Origin: Cytophagales bacterium | GTDB lineage: Bacteria > Bacteroidota > Bacteroidia > Cytophagales > Microscillaceae | DNA: 64,000 bases | NCBI GenBank assembly: GCA_004293905.1 | Contig: RDZE01000024.1 | Span: forward strand, 1-64,000 | Direction: 5' to 3' | In this document: positions 51,116-59,723 of the stretch, piece after piece | Layout of the letters: every line of letters starts with the position of its first letter | Position numbering within the stretch: position 1 is the first letter of the stretch | Notes under the pieces: generated by a model | Seen by the model: the letters and a program-made list of their open reading frames with translations, nothing else | Databases searched by the model: none | What the model was told of the DNA's origin: nothing | Translations under genes and position numbers: made by a program

Positions 51116-52567
51116 ATGGCTAAACTTAAAAACATTATACGACAACTTTCCATAGAAGATTATAAAGAAATATACAATTCTTTGATGGAGAACAACGCTG
51201 AAAAATCAGCCTATTTGCTGAAGTTCATTCATGAGCATCAATACTCTGATGAGAAAATTATGAAAGAGCTCAATGTTAATTCTAATGCTTATTATACATT
51301 GCGCTCAAGATTGAATCAGAAAATAGAGGAATATCTGCTTACGCAAATAGAAAGCCCACGCACCGAAATACTACGTAAGGTAGCCAATATCAACGAGGTA
51401 GTATTTACCAAAAAAAGAACGATTGCCATTACTACACTCAAAAAATTGGAAAAAGAACTCCTTGAGTACGATTTAGCGGTAGAGCTGATGATTGTCTATA
51501 AAACACTCAAAAAACTGCATGTACATACAGAAGATTTTTTCAATTACTCACAACTTTACAATCGCCACGTAGCCTATACACTTTCTGTAGATAAAGTAGA
51601 GAGCCTTTTGGCGGAGTATTTTCGAAAGTATGGCATGTATCATTTTTCGGGGAGCGATGCCCTAAAATTAGAACTTTCATTGTTGGTAAAAGAAATCAAC
51701 AATACTTGCAAACTTTATGAATCGCATCGTTTGTATATCTATCAGAATTGTGTAGGGGTTTTTCATCGTCTTTTTGTAGAGCCTGAAGCAGAATCGGCTG
51801 ATGAGCAAATGGAGCCTCTTGAAGATATTTTTATGAAAATAGAAGAGATATTTGAAAAATATAAATCAGATGCTCTTTATTTTCATTTAGTCATTCTTTT
51901 AGACTTTTTGCGCTTAGAATATTACAATCATTATAAACTCTACAGAAAAGCTGAAAAATATTTTGAAGAAGTAAATGACTCTGCGGAGGGGCTACTTACT
52001 AACTATAATTTTTATACTTATCCTGCGCGTTTTTTATTGACAAAGTTAGAAAGGCACAACCGCCTCAATACACAATCAGAAATGTATGAAGAAAATAAAG
52101 TCCTTTTCCACGAGTATGAGCCCGATATGAACAATATACCGCAATACGTTACTTATGTGAGTTATAGAGCTTTGGGGTGTTATTATGGTGGGCGTTACGA
52201 TGAAGCCTCGCGTTGGCTCAATAGCCTGCTCGATGCCGTAAGTTTAAAGAAATATCCTTATGTGCATATAGAAGTAAAATTGTTGTTAAGTCTTCAATAT
52301 TGTATGCTCCGTGATAATGAATTATTACAACAAATGAGCAATAGTATTATGCGTCAGATACGTATTTTGGGAAAAGAAACCTGTGTGCAGGCGGTCTTGT
52401 TTGCCAAAATTCTCAAAATAGCCCTTGAAGATAGTTCTAATGTTTGGGAAGATAAATTACCTCCTCTTTTTGAACGCATTAAACGTGTCAATAATCCTTA
52501 TTTTAGCCTAATCCAATACGTGAAATTAGACGAAAGTTTTATTCAAAAAATAGCTACCCGAAAGTAG
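51116..52567 (+). CDS. Conserved-looking helical protein, unknown function
   Basis: A 483-residue protein, almost entirely predicted helix, with no signal peptide or membrane segment. The N-terminus has a probable three-helix region of basic and acidic heptads (LKNIIRQLSIEDYKEIYNSL, then YSDEKIMKELNVNSNAYYTLRSRLNQKIEEYL) that looks like an HTH-like or scaffold start. The rest has TPR-like pairs of helices, for example YRAEKYFEEV-like and SYRALGCYYGGRYDEASRWLNSLLDAV near residue 350. No family is recognised. It is divergent from the STAS-like gene and ends at a bidirectional terminator. Confidence 0.7.
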   Translation: MAKLKNIIRQLSIEDYKEIYNSLMENNAEKSAYLLKFIHEHQYSDEKIMKELNVNSNAYYTLRSRLNQKIEEYLLTQIESPRTEILRKVANINEVVFTKKRTIAITTLKKLEKELLEYDLAVELMIVYKTLKKLHVHTEDFFNYSQLYNRHVAYTLSVDKVESLLAEYFRKYGMYHFSGSDALKLELSLLVKEINNTCKLYESHRLYIYQNCVGVFHRLFVEPEAESADEQMEPLEDIFMKIEEIFEKYKSDALYFHLVILLDFLRLEYYNHYKLYRKAEKYFEEVNDSAEGLLTNYNFYTYPARFLLTKLERHNRLNTQSEMYEENKVLFHEYEPDMNNIPQYVTYVSYRALGCYYGGRYDEASRWLNSLLDAVSLKKYPYVHIEVKLLLSLQYCMLRDNELLQQMSNSIMRQIRILGKETCVQAVLFAKILKIALEDSSNVWEDKLPPLFERIKRVNNPYFSLIQYVKLDESFIQKIATRK

Positions 52568-52593
52568 CCTAAAACAGAATAGTACAAAATAGA

Positions 52594-52629
52594 AAAGATA
52601 GGCAGTTGTAAAAAATTGCCTATCTTTTT
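52594..52629. terminator. Bidirectional terminator
   Basis: An 11-bp stem AAAGATAGGCA (52594-52604) with TGCCTATCTTT (52617-52627) and T-rich tails on both strands lies between the helical-protein gene and the convergent tolC. Confidence 0.9.
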
Positions 52630-52637
52630 GTTGAGCC

Positions 52638-54020
52638 CTAACGCACAGGTTTGGCATCGATGAGTGTTCCAAAGGCTTTCTGTAGCTCTACTTGTGCAAT
52701 GATGGCATTGTAGAGCGCATTATAATAATTCACCTCTGCTTCCTTATAAGAAGTTTCGGCATTGATGATTTCTAAATTAGTACCTACTCCATTGGCATAT
52801 TTGATACGGGCAGTACGGCTTATTTCTTGTGCCAAATCCATGTTCTTTTTCTGAATGTCCAAATCTATAAGACTCACCTTGAGGCTATTTTGGGCTTGTT
52901 CGGCTTGGAAATCGGCACCTCGTTCGAAATACTCAAAATCGTAGCTGAGTTTCTCTAATTCCAATTTGGCTTTTGCAATGGTTTGGCGTGTTCTAAAGCC
53001 ATTCATAATAGGGATATTAAGCTGAAAGCCAAAGAAACCGTATTGAAACCAACGCGAATTACTTGTTACATCTCCTAATCTTGTACCTCCCATATTAGCC
53101 CCAATATTGACAAAACCGACCAAACTTGGGTAAAGTGTAGAACGTCTGTATCTTACATCTAAGGCTAAAATATCGCGGCGTGCTTGCAAAAGTTGGTATT
53201 CGGGGCGTTTGCTGTAGTCTACAGTTGCATTGCTCTGCAAAGCGGCAGAATCTAAGGTAATGAGTGCCAAATCATCGGCTAAGGTAAGGGAGTCGTGTAG
53301 GTTCATGCCCATTTGGAACTTCAATACTTTGAGCGAAAAATCTATCAATTGCACTACTTTCTGTCTTTCACTTCTTACATTGTTAAAAGCAACTTCGGTG
53401 CGGTCTACGTCTATTTTTTCTACAAAACCATTTTTATAGAAAGCAGTCGTTTCGCGGAGGAGTGAGTCTAAGCGGGCATAGTTTTGGTCTAAAAGGGTTA
53501 GGCGTGCGCGTGTGATAAGCACTCCATAATAGGCTTTGGCTACGGCTTCGGCAATGTCTACTTGGCTGGAGAGCGAGCTTCGGCGGGTGAGTTCTTTGTA
53601 AGCACGTGCAGCTTTGAGCCCTACTAAGTACGAAAAGTCAAAAATGAGTTGGTTGTAAGTAAGCCCCGCACTCGCGCTGTATTGAGGTTGAAACTCCACC
53701 GCAATAGGACCCGGAGGACCTCCGAAGAGTGTTCCATCGGGCAAAATGGTTCGCTGTACTTTGAAGTTGTTAATGAATTGGGCTTGTGCACTGATTTGTG
53801 GTAAACCAATGGCTTTGTTTTCTTGAATGAGGTACTCTGCCAAATCCACCTCTATGGCGGCTTTCTTCAGGTTTTCGTTTTGGGATAAGGCATAGTCTAT
53901 ACAGGCTTCTAAATTCATGGTGCTCACAGAACTTGCATCATCTTTGATTTGCGCAGTACTGAAAGGTATGGAGCTAAAAAACAGAAAGAGTAACCCAATA
54001 CTGAGTGTTATATGTTTCAT
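52638..54020 (-). CDS. TolC-family outer membrane efflux protein
   Basis: A 460-residue outer-membrane factor with a signal peptide (MKHITLSIGLLFLFFSSIPFSTAQ). It has two long helical repeats with the TolC pattern, for example ACIDYALSQNENLKKAAIEVDLA and RQTIAKAKLELEKLSYDFEYFERGADFQAEQAQNSLKVSLIDLDIQKKNMDLAQEISRTARIKYANGVGTNLEIINAETSYKEAEVNYYNALYNAIIAQVELQKAFG. It would form the outer-membrane channel of an export system. Its TetR-type regulator is just upstream, 47 bases away, but no inner-membrane pump or adaptor gene is downstream, which is unusual. Confidence 0.92.
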   Translation of the reverse strand: MKHITLSIGLLFLFFSSIPFSTAQIKDDASSVSTMNLEACIDYALSQNENLKKAAIEVDLAEYLIQENKAIGLPQISAQAQFINNFKVQRTILPDGTLFGGPPGPIAVEFQPQYSASAGLTYNQLIFDFSYLVGLKAARAYKELTRRSSLSSQVDIAEAVAKAYYGVLITRARLTLLDQNYARLDSLLRETTAFYKNGFVEKIDVDRTEVAFNNVRSERQKVVQLIDFSLKVLKFQMGMNLHDSLTLADDLALITLDSAALQSNATVDYSKRPEYQLLQARRDILALDVRYRRSTLYPSLVGFVNIGANMGGTRLGDVTSNSRWFQYGFFGFQLNIPIMNGFRTRQTIAKAKLELEKLSYDFEYFERGADFQAEQAQNSLKVSLIDLDIQKKNMDLAQEISRTARIKYANGVGTNLEIINAETSYKEAEVNYYNALYNAIIAQVELQKAFGTLIDAKPVR

Positions 54021-54067
54021 GGTATAAAATGGTATAATAGGGTGTGGGGTTTGGATATTTTTGATGG

Positions 54068-54688
54068 TTATAGTGTATTTTTATTAGAGTTGTTAGAATA
54101 AATTTCGAGGTGTTGAAATCCTTTTTCATTCACAATACCATAAATAAAGTGTTTCACCACTTGTTGGTGTACTTCTATGATATGAAAATCTTTTTCAGGA
54201 AAATAATGGGGGTCAGCAATGATATTGTTTTGGAACAAAATAAGTCTTAACATGATTTCTATGTTCAAATCGTTTCTATATAAACCATCTGTCATGCCTT
54301 TTTGTAAATTATTACGAATGGCACGATGTATAAAATTTTCTTCTTGCTGTTGGCACACTTTCCATGCGGTTTCATGAAATTTTTGCATATCGTATAAATA
54401 AGCAGGGTTGATATGGCGAATCATGGCAGCCACATAATCGGCAATGAGTAAAAGCTCGTCTATGGCGGTCAGGTCTGTTTTTTCTTGTAGTAGTTGTGCT
54501 AATTGGTCTATATCGCGCTGGTGGTGCAGGGTAGCGACTTGCATCACTAAATCATCTTTATCTTGAAAGTATTGATAGATGGTTTTTTTAGAGATGGAAA
54601 GCTCGCGCGCTATAGTATCCATGCTGATGTTTCTGATGCCATAGCGCGTGAACATTTTTTCTGCTTGTTGAAGGATTCTTTCTTTCAT
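54068..54688 (-). CDS. TetR-family transcriptional regulator
   Basis: The start is at the ATG at 54688 (MKERILQQAEKMF), giving 206 residues. The N-terminal helix-turn-helix is clear (RYGIRNISMDTIARELSISKKTIYQYFQDKDDLV, about residues 16-48), followed by an all-helical ligand-binding domain. TetR proteins usually repress a neighbouring transporter. Here the gene is upstream of tolC on the same strand. It sits 47-50 bases after the end of the damaged Uma2 gene frame, and the frameshifted Uma2 frame runs into it. Confidence 0.93.
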   Translation of the reverse strand: MKERILQQAEKMFTRYGIRNISMDTIARELSISKKTIYQYFQDKDDLVMQVATLHHQRDIDQLAQLLQEKTDLTAIDELLLIADYVAAMIRHINPAYLYDMQKFHETAWKVCQQQEENFIHRAIRNNLQKGMTDGLYRNDLNIEIMLRLILFQNNIIADPHYFPEKDFHIIEVHQQVVKHFIYGIVNEKGFQHLEIYSNNSNKNTL

Positions 54689-54737
54689 CAAATAGATAAA
54701 CTATGGAAACTTAAAAAAAGTTCAAAGTTTCTTTTGA

Positions 54738-55608
54738 TTATATTTCTGGTTCTAAGCTCAAGCCCAATGCTTTGAGTTGTTCTCTCATTTTTTGGAGTTC
54801 TTCTTCGGCGGGCGCGTTTAGTTTCTTCATTAGCACGTTTAGCCTCTTTATTGGCGCGTTTAGCTTCTTCATCGGCGCGTTTAGCTTCTTCATCGGCACG
54901 TTCCGCGCCTGTGTGCAATACATTCCCATCTTTGTAGCACCATCTTGCCCAAAGGCTTTCTTCTGATTCGAAAAGCCCTTTCCAAAGTTGTATTCCTAAA
55001 TTGATTTGAGGCATAAAATTTTCTTTTCGCCTTACTAATACATATCGGCTGTTTTCTTTGAGTTCATAGACGCGTAGTTCGTCTTTAGACAAGCATAAAT
55101 AAGGGTCATGAACGACATAGTACTTGATTCCTAATTGGGCATAGAGTTTCATTTTTTTTGTTTTTTCTTTGCCTATTTTGTTCGATACGATTTCAAGCAC
55201 TAATTCGGGCATTTTACCCATTTCCCAAGCGATGTAGCATTTGTCTTTTTTGGCTCGCCATGTTTTAGGGTGTTTTACGTTGAGGCTTAAAAACATGTCG
55301 GGTACTACGAATTCGTTTTTGGCATAGTAAATGGCTACGTTGGCACAAGCCATAAAATCTTGGTCTGTCCAGTTGATAGAGGCATTTTGTAGGGTGTCTA
55401 TCAGGAGGCGTTGTTCTTTTTCAGAGAATAGATTGTCCATAGGTTCATCATCTTCGGTGATAAAATTTTCGTAGTCTTCTTCCGATAGTTCGTGGTAGGT
55501 GGTTTTGGCATAGACTATTTTTCCGTTTTTTTCGGCTACTATTTGGTAGTTGTTTTGCAACTGTAGTTCGTCTATGAGTGAGTATTCTTCGTCTTCTAAT
55601 TTTTTCAT
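54738..55608 (-). pseudogene. Uma2-family PD-(D/E)XK endonuclease, frameshifted near the 3' end
   Basis: The start is at the ATG at 55608 (MKKLEDEEYSLIDEL). The body (about residues 70-200) has the Uma2 nuclease pattern PDMFLSLNVKHPKTWRAKKDKCYIAWEMGKMPELVLEIVSNKIGKEKTKKMKLYAQLGIKYYVVHDPY, including the PELVLEIVS and K motifs of this restriction-like fold. These proteins are often remnants of transposon or phage elements and their role is unclear. A heptad-repeat tail follows. At about 54805-54815 (GGCGGGCGCG on the plus strand) the frame shifts: the best family C-terminus (AEEELQKMREQLKALGL, ending at 54738) is in another frame. The in-frame continuation runs to 54688, into tetR, with an abnormal arginine-rich tail. 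Four inserted or two lost bases would explain it. Confidence 0.75.
54810..54905 (-). repeat. Short tandem repeats encoding heptads
   Basis: About five copies of a 21-base unit encode the heptad R-A-[DN]-[EK]-E-[AT]-K. The unit has GC-rich ends (CGCGCC) in an AT-rich genome. The frameshift lies at the edge of this tract. Confidence 0.85.
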
Positions 55609-55661
55609 AACTTTTTTGCTTTTTTGATAGTAATTAGAGTCCTGCAACAAAGGTACTATTT

Positions 55662-56687
55662 TTAATCGCCTTTATAGCCTGATTTTGAGAAAATTTCTTG
55701 TGGATTTTGGTTTTCCATCATTTTTACGAAGTCGTTGTTTTGGTCTATGTATTTCATCACTATTTTCCAACCGAGCCATCTACCAAGTCTTCCGGGTGCT
55801 TTGCTGTCTATTTCGGCGGTGAAGGGTCTTTCGCCGAGATAGGCTTGTTTTTGAATGGGATTATTGCTGAAGAGTAGGTTTTTTTCTAAGAAATGACTCC
55901 AGATAATTTTTTTATTTCTTACATCACTAACATTTCGGAGGTCTTCTTGGGTGTATCCTGCTACTAATGAATCGGGTAGGCAGGGCATCATTGTTTTTAC
56001 GAACTGATAGGCTTTGCCGTAGTAAACCATATCGGCGAGCATGGTTTGGTCTTTGGGGTCTATTCGGTTGTATTTATCGGAGTAAGCCATGAGATAGGTA
56101 GGGACAATGATTTCGGGCATGTATCTGTGCCAGATGTATTGTGGTATTGCGGAGGCGGGTGGGTGGTATCGCATTTTTTTGCCCATAAAAAACTCAAGAC
56201 TGATGACTACGGATTGTTCGGAAACGTAAATATCGCTGCCAAAATAAGCTCCTAAACCCGTGATGACAGTGTAAATAGTGGGTTCTTTGAATTGTGGGTA
56301 GTAGTATTTGATGTGTTGAAAGGCTTCTTTGAATTGTTGTTCTATGTTTTTCATATCGCCATAGAAATTGGCAACGTCTTTTTGGAGTGTATCGCTTAGG
56401 GTTTTTTCGTTGATGAGGTTGGCTATGATTTTCACGAGTACGGAGTCGGGCATTTTGCTTTTTCCTTTGAAATAATTGTCGCGTAGTTGGGGATATTTGT
56501 TTAGGAAAGCCTTAATTTCTGTTTCGTTTTTGAGCTGAAACATTTCTTTTTCGAGGCGTACTATTTTTACTTTTGCATCTATGTGCCCTACATTGATTTG
56601 GTACTTGCATTCGCTTTCGGCGGAGTTGCATTGGCTGAGGGCAAAAAGTGAAAGGAGAGAGAGTAAATGTATGAAATGGCGTTGCAT
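55662..56687 (-). CDS. gldB: Gliding motility lipoprotein GldB
   Basis: GldB is an envelope lipoprotein required for gliding in Flavobacterium. The 341-residue protein has a signal sequence ending LSQC at residues 17-20 (a slightly weak lipobox with Gln at -1), and the family patterns KVKIVRLEKEMFQL, IYTVITGLGAYFGSDIYVSEQSVVISLEFFMGKKMRYHP, YIWHRYMPEIIVPTYLM, and near the C-terminus YLGERPFTAEIDSKAPGRLGRWLGWKIVMKYI. It is upstream of the Uma2 gene by about 50 bases, and a TATATTTG element lies 30 bases before the ATG. Confidence 0.92.
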   Translation of the reverse strand: MQRHFIHLLSLLSLFALSQCNSAESECKYQINVGHIDAKVKIVRLEKEMFQLKNETEIKAFLNKYPQLRDNYFKGKSKMPDSVLVKIIANLINEKTLSDTLQKDVANFYGDMKNIEQQFKEAFQHIKYYYPQFKEPTIYTVITGLGAYFGSDIYVSEQSVVISLEFFMGKKMRYHPPASAIPQYIWHRYMPEIIVPTYLMAYSDKYNRIDPKDQTMLADMVYYGKAYQFVKTMMPCLPDSLVAGYTQEDLRNVSDVRNKKIIWSHFLEKNLLFSNNPIQKQAYLGERPFTAEIDSKAPGRLGRWLGWKIVMKYIDQNNDFVKMMENQNPQEIFSKSGYKGD

Positions 56688-56716
56688 ATTGTTTTGGATA
56701 TGTTTTTAAAATATTT

Positions 56717-56724
56717 CAAATATA
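56717..56724 (-). promoter_or_regulatory. -7 promoter element (TATATTTG) of gldB
   Basis: Minus strand reads TATATTTG, 29 bases before the gldB ATG at 56687. Confidence 0.5.
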
Positions 56725-56767
56725 CAACGCCTTTGACTGAAAAGATACTATATTGGAGGATAGATTT

Positions 56768-57166
56768 TTATTGATTAATCCAAGCAAGTGCTTTGTTTTC
56801 ATCATCAAAGTAGCCTGTGAGCGAGCCTGATTTTTGGTCTTCTTCTATAGTTTGTTCTATGGAGAGTTGTTCTACAAGTCCTTCGCTTATGAGCATGGCT
56901 ACTTTTTGGGTATCGATACCAAAATTAGGGATATTCTCTGCATACCATTCTTGGTCTTCGGGGGCTATCGGAAAAAGGAATTGGCGTGTGTCTGCTAAGA
57001 GTGCTTTGGGCTTGTATTTGAGTAAATTTTGCCAAAGTGTACTGATACATACTTTAAAATCGTCGCTTTCCATATTCTCGGTTTCTGTATTCCATACTGC
57101 TTTTATGATATTTTCAGATTCTAATAAAAAAAGCTGCAAGAATTTATTTTCAAATAGAAGGGTCAT
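56768..57166 (-). CDS. Small STAS/SpoIIAA-like protein downstream of a kinase
   Basis: A 132-residue cytoplasmic protein with the alternating strand-helix pattern of STAS/SpoIIAA-like proteins: LQLFLLESENIIKAVWNTETENM, KALLADTRQFLFPI, VAMLISEGLVEQLSIEQTI and the last pair YFDDENKALAWI. The ADTRQF strand aligns in position with VDTLQSQF of the protein at 50564-50998. It lies 27 bases after the end of the PAS kinase gene on the same strand, as a probable co-transcribed partner. It is not confirmed as a true STAS domain. Confidence 0.6.
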   Translation of the reverse strand: MTLLFENKFLQLFLLESENIIKAVWNTETENMESDDFKVCISTLWQNLLKYKPKALLADTRQFLFPIAPEDQEWYAENIPNFGIDTQKVAMLISEGLVEQLSIEQTIEEDQKSGSLTGYFDDENKALAWINQ

Positions 57167-57193
57167 TTTTGTGTTACTGTTTTTGCAAAAAGA

Positions 57194-58327
57194 TTATAAA
57201 CTCGGAATTGTAAGATTTACAATTGTTCCTTCTCCTAATATAGATTGAATTTCTATTTTTCCTTTGAGTTTTTCCACTATTTCTTTCACGATATATAGTC
57301 CTAATCCTGAGCCTTCGCTTTCTTGATTGGCACGGTAAAACATATCAAATATTTTGGGGAGGTGTTCTTTTGAGATGCCCTGTCCATTGTCTTCTATGGC
57401 GATGAGTGTTTTTTCGGCAGTAACTTTTACTAATACTTTTAGGTAAGAGTCTTCTTTGTATCGGTCTATGTATTTGATGCTGTTCGAAATTAGGTTGCTT
57501 AGGATAATATTTAGGCGATATTCGTCAGAGTAAAAGGGAGTATTTTGGTCTATTTCTATGATTTTACGTATCTTTTTTTCTAACTCCATAAAATGCATAG
57601 ATTCCCAAATTTCATCTATTAATTCTTTGAAGTTGATTTCGTTTTTGGTGATTTCCAAACGAATATTACGTGAATGATTGGTGATTTGGCGTATAAATCC
57701 ATCTAATTTTTTGATAGATTTTTCCATCAATGCCAAATAACTCTTGACTTCATCGGTGTTTTCTATTTCTAAGCGCGTAAGATTGATTAACCCTAACAAT
57801 GATGAGAGCGGAGAGCGTAAATCGTGGGAGGCACTGTACACAAAGCGGTCTAACTCTGCATTAATATGTTGCAATTCATCATTTTGTATTTGTAGGCGTT
57901 GCTCTAAACGGTGTTGTTCGGTGATGTTTTTGATAAAAAAAGAAAGCCCTGAGATTTGCCCAGTCTTTTGTTTTACAGGGAAAAGATTCACTTCTAATAC
58001 TATTTTTTGTGTGCCTACAGTTCTTTCATCTATAAGTGTTATTTGCTCGCCTTGTAATACTTTTTGGTAGATAGCTTTCCAATATTCTACCCGTTTTTCA
58101 TCTACATTTACTTTTTCAAATAGATTATCACCTACATCTATAGAAACGTTATACAGTTCATGGATATATTTTTGATAAGCCTGATTTAACACTACAACAT
58201 TGAATTTTTCATCGATAGAGCAAATCATATCGGTGGTACTGTTGAGCAGTGGAAAATAATGTACCTCAAACTTTCGAAGTTCATTTTCTAAAAGTTTGAT
58301 TCTTTCATCGCTTTCGATAGTATTCAT
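57194..58327 (-). CDS. PAS-domain sensor histidine kinase
   Basis: The start is at the ATG at 58327 (MNTIESDERIKLL), giving 377 residues. It has a PAS domain (about residues 22-138, YFPLLNSTTDMICSID...GLSFFIKNIT), a short coiled coil, and a kinase core. The phosphorylated His168 is in YSASHDLRSPLSSLLGLINLTRLE, and the ATPase domain has NLISNSIKYID (N box), DNGQGI (G1) and GSGLGLYIVKEI (G2). No membrane segment is seen. No response regulator is adjacent; the neighbour at 27 bases downstream is a small STAS-like protein. Confidence 0.95.
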   Translation of the reverse strand: MNTIESDERIKLLENELRKFEVHYFPLLNSTTDMICSIDEKFNVVVLNQAYQKYIHELYNVSIDVGDNLFEKVNVDEKRVEYWKAIYQKVLQGEQITLIDERTVGTQKIVLEVNLFPVKQKTGQISGLSFFIKNITEQHRLEQRLQIQNDELQHINAELDRFVYSASHDLRSPLSSLLGLINLTRLEIENTDEVKSYLALMEKSIKKLDGFIRQITNHSRNIRLEITKNEINFKELIDEIWESMHFMELEKKIRKIIEIDQNTPFYSDEYRLNIILSNLISNSIKYIDRYKEDSYLKVLVKVTAEKTLIAIEDNGQGISKEHLPKIFDMFYRANQESEGSGLGLYIVKEIVEKLKGKIEIQSILGEGTIVNLTIPSL

Positions 58328-58376
58328 ATTGTTGTTTAAGCAAAGACCCAATAAAGAGCAGTAAAAAAGTCAAAAA

Positions 58377-58712
58377 TTAAGGAGTTACAACTGCTTTTTT
58401 GAGGGGCTCTTTTTGCAATTTGCCATTGGCTACATAGTAGAGCACATCATCATAAATGCCTACACAAATGACATAACCACCATCACCCGTGCCAGTTACT
58501 GAAAGTTGGGTAGTATTGACAGTGAGTTTGCCATCTTCCAATTCATTTTCTGTTTTGGTATTGGTTTTATTGTCATTGTTTAAAATTTGTTGAGCATTAC
58601 TCTTCGTTACACTGTTCAAGGAATAAACCAATACGCTACCGCTCAATAATACCAATGAGAGGCTAAAAGCAACAATGAGAATACGTTTGGAAAGCAGATC
58701 TAAGTTTTGCAT
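58377..58712 (-). CDS. Small membrane-anchored protein, unknown function
   Basis: The start is at the ATG at 58712 (MQNLDLLSKRILIVAFSL), giving 111 residues with one N-terminal membrane segment (about 11-32) and a short extracytoplasmic part of about 75 residues. The mature part has no recognised domain. It ends 49 bases upstream of the PAS kinase start on the same strand and may belong to its operon, perhaps as a sensor accessory. Confidence 0.55.
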   Translation of the reverse strand: MQNLDLLSKRILIVAFSLSLVLLSGSVLVYSLNSVTKSNAQQILNNDNKTNTKTENELEDGKLTVNTTQLSVTGTGDGGYVICVGIYDDVLYYVANGKLQKEPLKKAVVTP

Positions 58713-58848
58713 AATCAATTTAAAGTTTAAAGAAATGAGAAACCCTTTTAAAACAATGAGCAATTTACACTTTTTTATTAACTAAAAAGAAAAAAACAGC
58801 CTTTTTTTTTAATTTTACGCTTCATTTTTTATTACTCAAACAAATAAT

Positions 58849-59661
58849 ATGGAAATTACACTACAAAACATCGAGGAAGCCACCCAATACATTCAACAAA
58901 AAGTAGATTTTAAGCCTACTACGGGTATTGTTTTAGGAACAGGTTTGGGAGGCTTTATCAACGAAATAGATATTCAACATAGCCTTGATTATGACGAAAT
59001 ACCTCACTTTCCTATCTCTACTGTAGAGTCGCATCACGGAAAATTACTTTTTGGCTATGTAGCAGGCAAGCCAATAGTAGCCATGCAAGGGCGTTTTCAT
59101 TACTACGAAGGCTACCACATGCAACAGGTAACATTCCCTATCCGCGTAATGAAATTATTAGGCATCGAGAGGCTCATCATCTCTAATGCAGCAGGAGGGC
59201 TGAACAAAAATTTCAAGAAAAGCGAACTTATGATTATCAATGACCACATCAACCTACTGCCCGAAAATCCTCTCAGAGGAAAAAATTTAGATAGCTTAGG
59301 CGTGCGTTTTCCCGATATGCTCGAAAGTTATGACAAAACACTCATTGCCAAAGCATTACAAGTAGCACAAAAAAATAACATCAAAGTACATCAAGGCGTA
59401 TATGTAAGTGTAACAGGTCCTAACTTAGAAACCCCCGCCGAATATAAATTTTTACAAGTCATAGGCGCAGATGCCGTAGGAATGTCAACCACTCCTGAAG
59501 TAATCGTAGCACGCCACATGAACCTACCCGTTTTTGCCGTTTCTGTAATTACTGATTTATGTTATGAAGGAGAACTCAAATACGTAACGGTAGAAGAGGT
59601 AATCGCTGCTGCACAAAAAGCCGAACCCGCGCTAAGAATATTAATGAAAGAAATGGTATAA
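58849..59661 (+). CDS. punA: Purine nucleoside phosphorylase, trimeric type
   Basis: A 270-residue cytoplasmic enzyme that splits inosine and guanosine with phosphate in purine salvage. It matches the trimeric (type I) family: the phosphate-binding GTGLGGFINEI near residues 26-36, VESHHGKLLFG, AMQGRFHYYEGY, SNAAGGLNKNF near 115-125, GPNLETPAEYKF and the ending VGMSTTPEVIVARH. Trimeric enzymes usually carry the gene name punA; deoD is the hexameric type. It is divergent from the membrane-anchored protein and is followed by tatA 62 bases later. Confidence 0.93.
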   Translation: MEITLQNIEEATQYIQQKVDFKPTTGIVLGTGLGGFINEIDIQHSLDYDEIPHFPISTVESHHGKLLFGYVAGKPIVAMQGRFHYYEGYHMQQVTFPIRVMKLLGIERLIISNAAGGLNKNFKKSELMIINDHINLLPENPLRGKNLDSLGVRFPDMLESYDKTLIAKALQVAQKNNIKVHQGVYVSVTGPNLETPAEYKFLQVIGADAVGMSTTPEVIVARHMNLPVFAVSVITDLCYEGELKYVTVEEVIAAAQKAEPALRILMKEMV

Positions 59662-59678
59662 TTGTGGAAAAAAAACAC

Positions 59679-59686
59679 TAACTTTG
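59679..59686 (+). promoter_or_regulatory. -7 promoter element (TAACTTTG) of tatA-gatA
   Basis: Plus strand TAACTTTG matches TAnnTTTG, 37 bases before the tatA ATG. Confidence 0.5.
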
Positions 59687-59723
59687 TACTCAATTTTTTA
59701 TCATCTCAATTAAAAAAATCAAT

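Noticed and set aside
54738..54929. Separate small gene for the frame ending AEEELQKMRE
   Set aside because: It overlaps the heptad repeats of the Uma2 gene and makes sense only as its shifted C-terminus.
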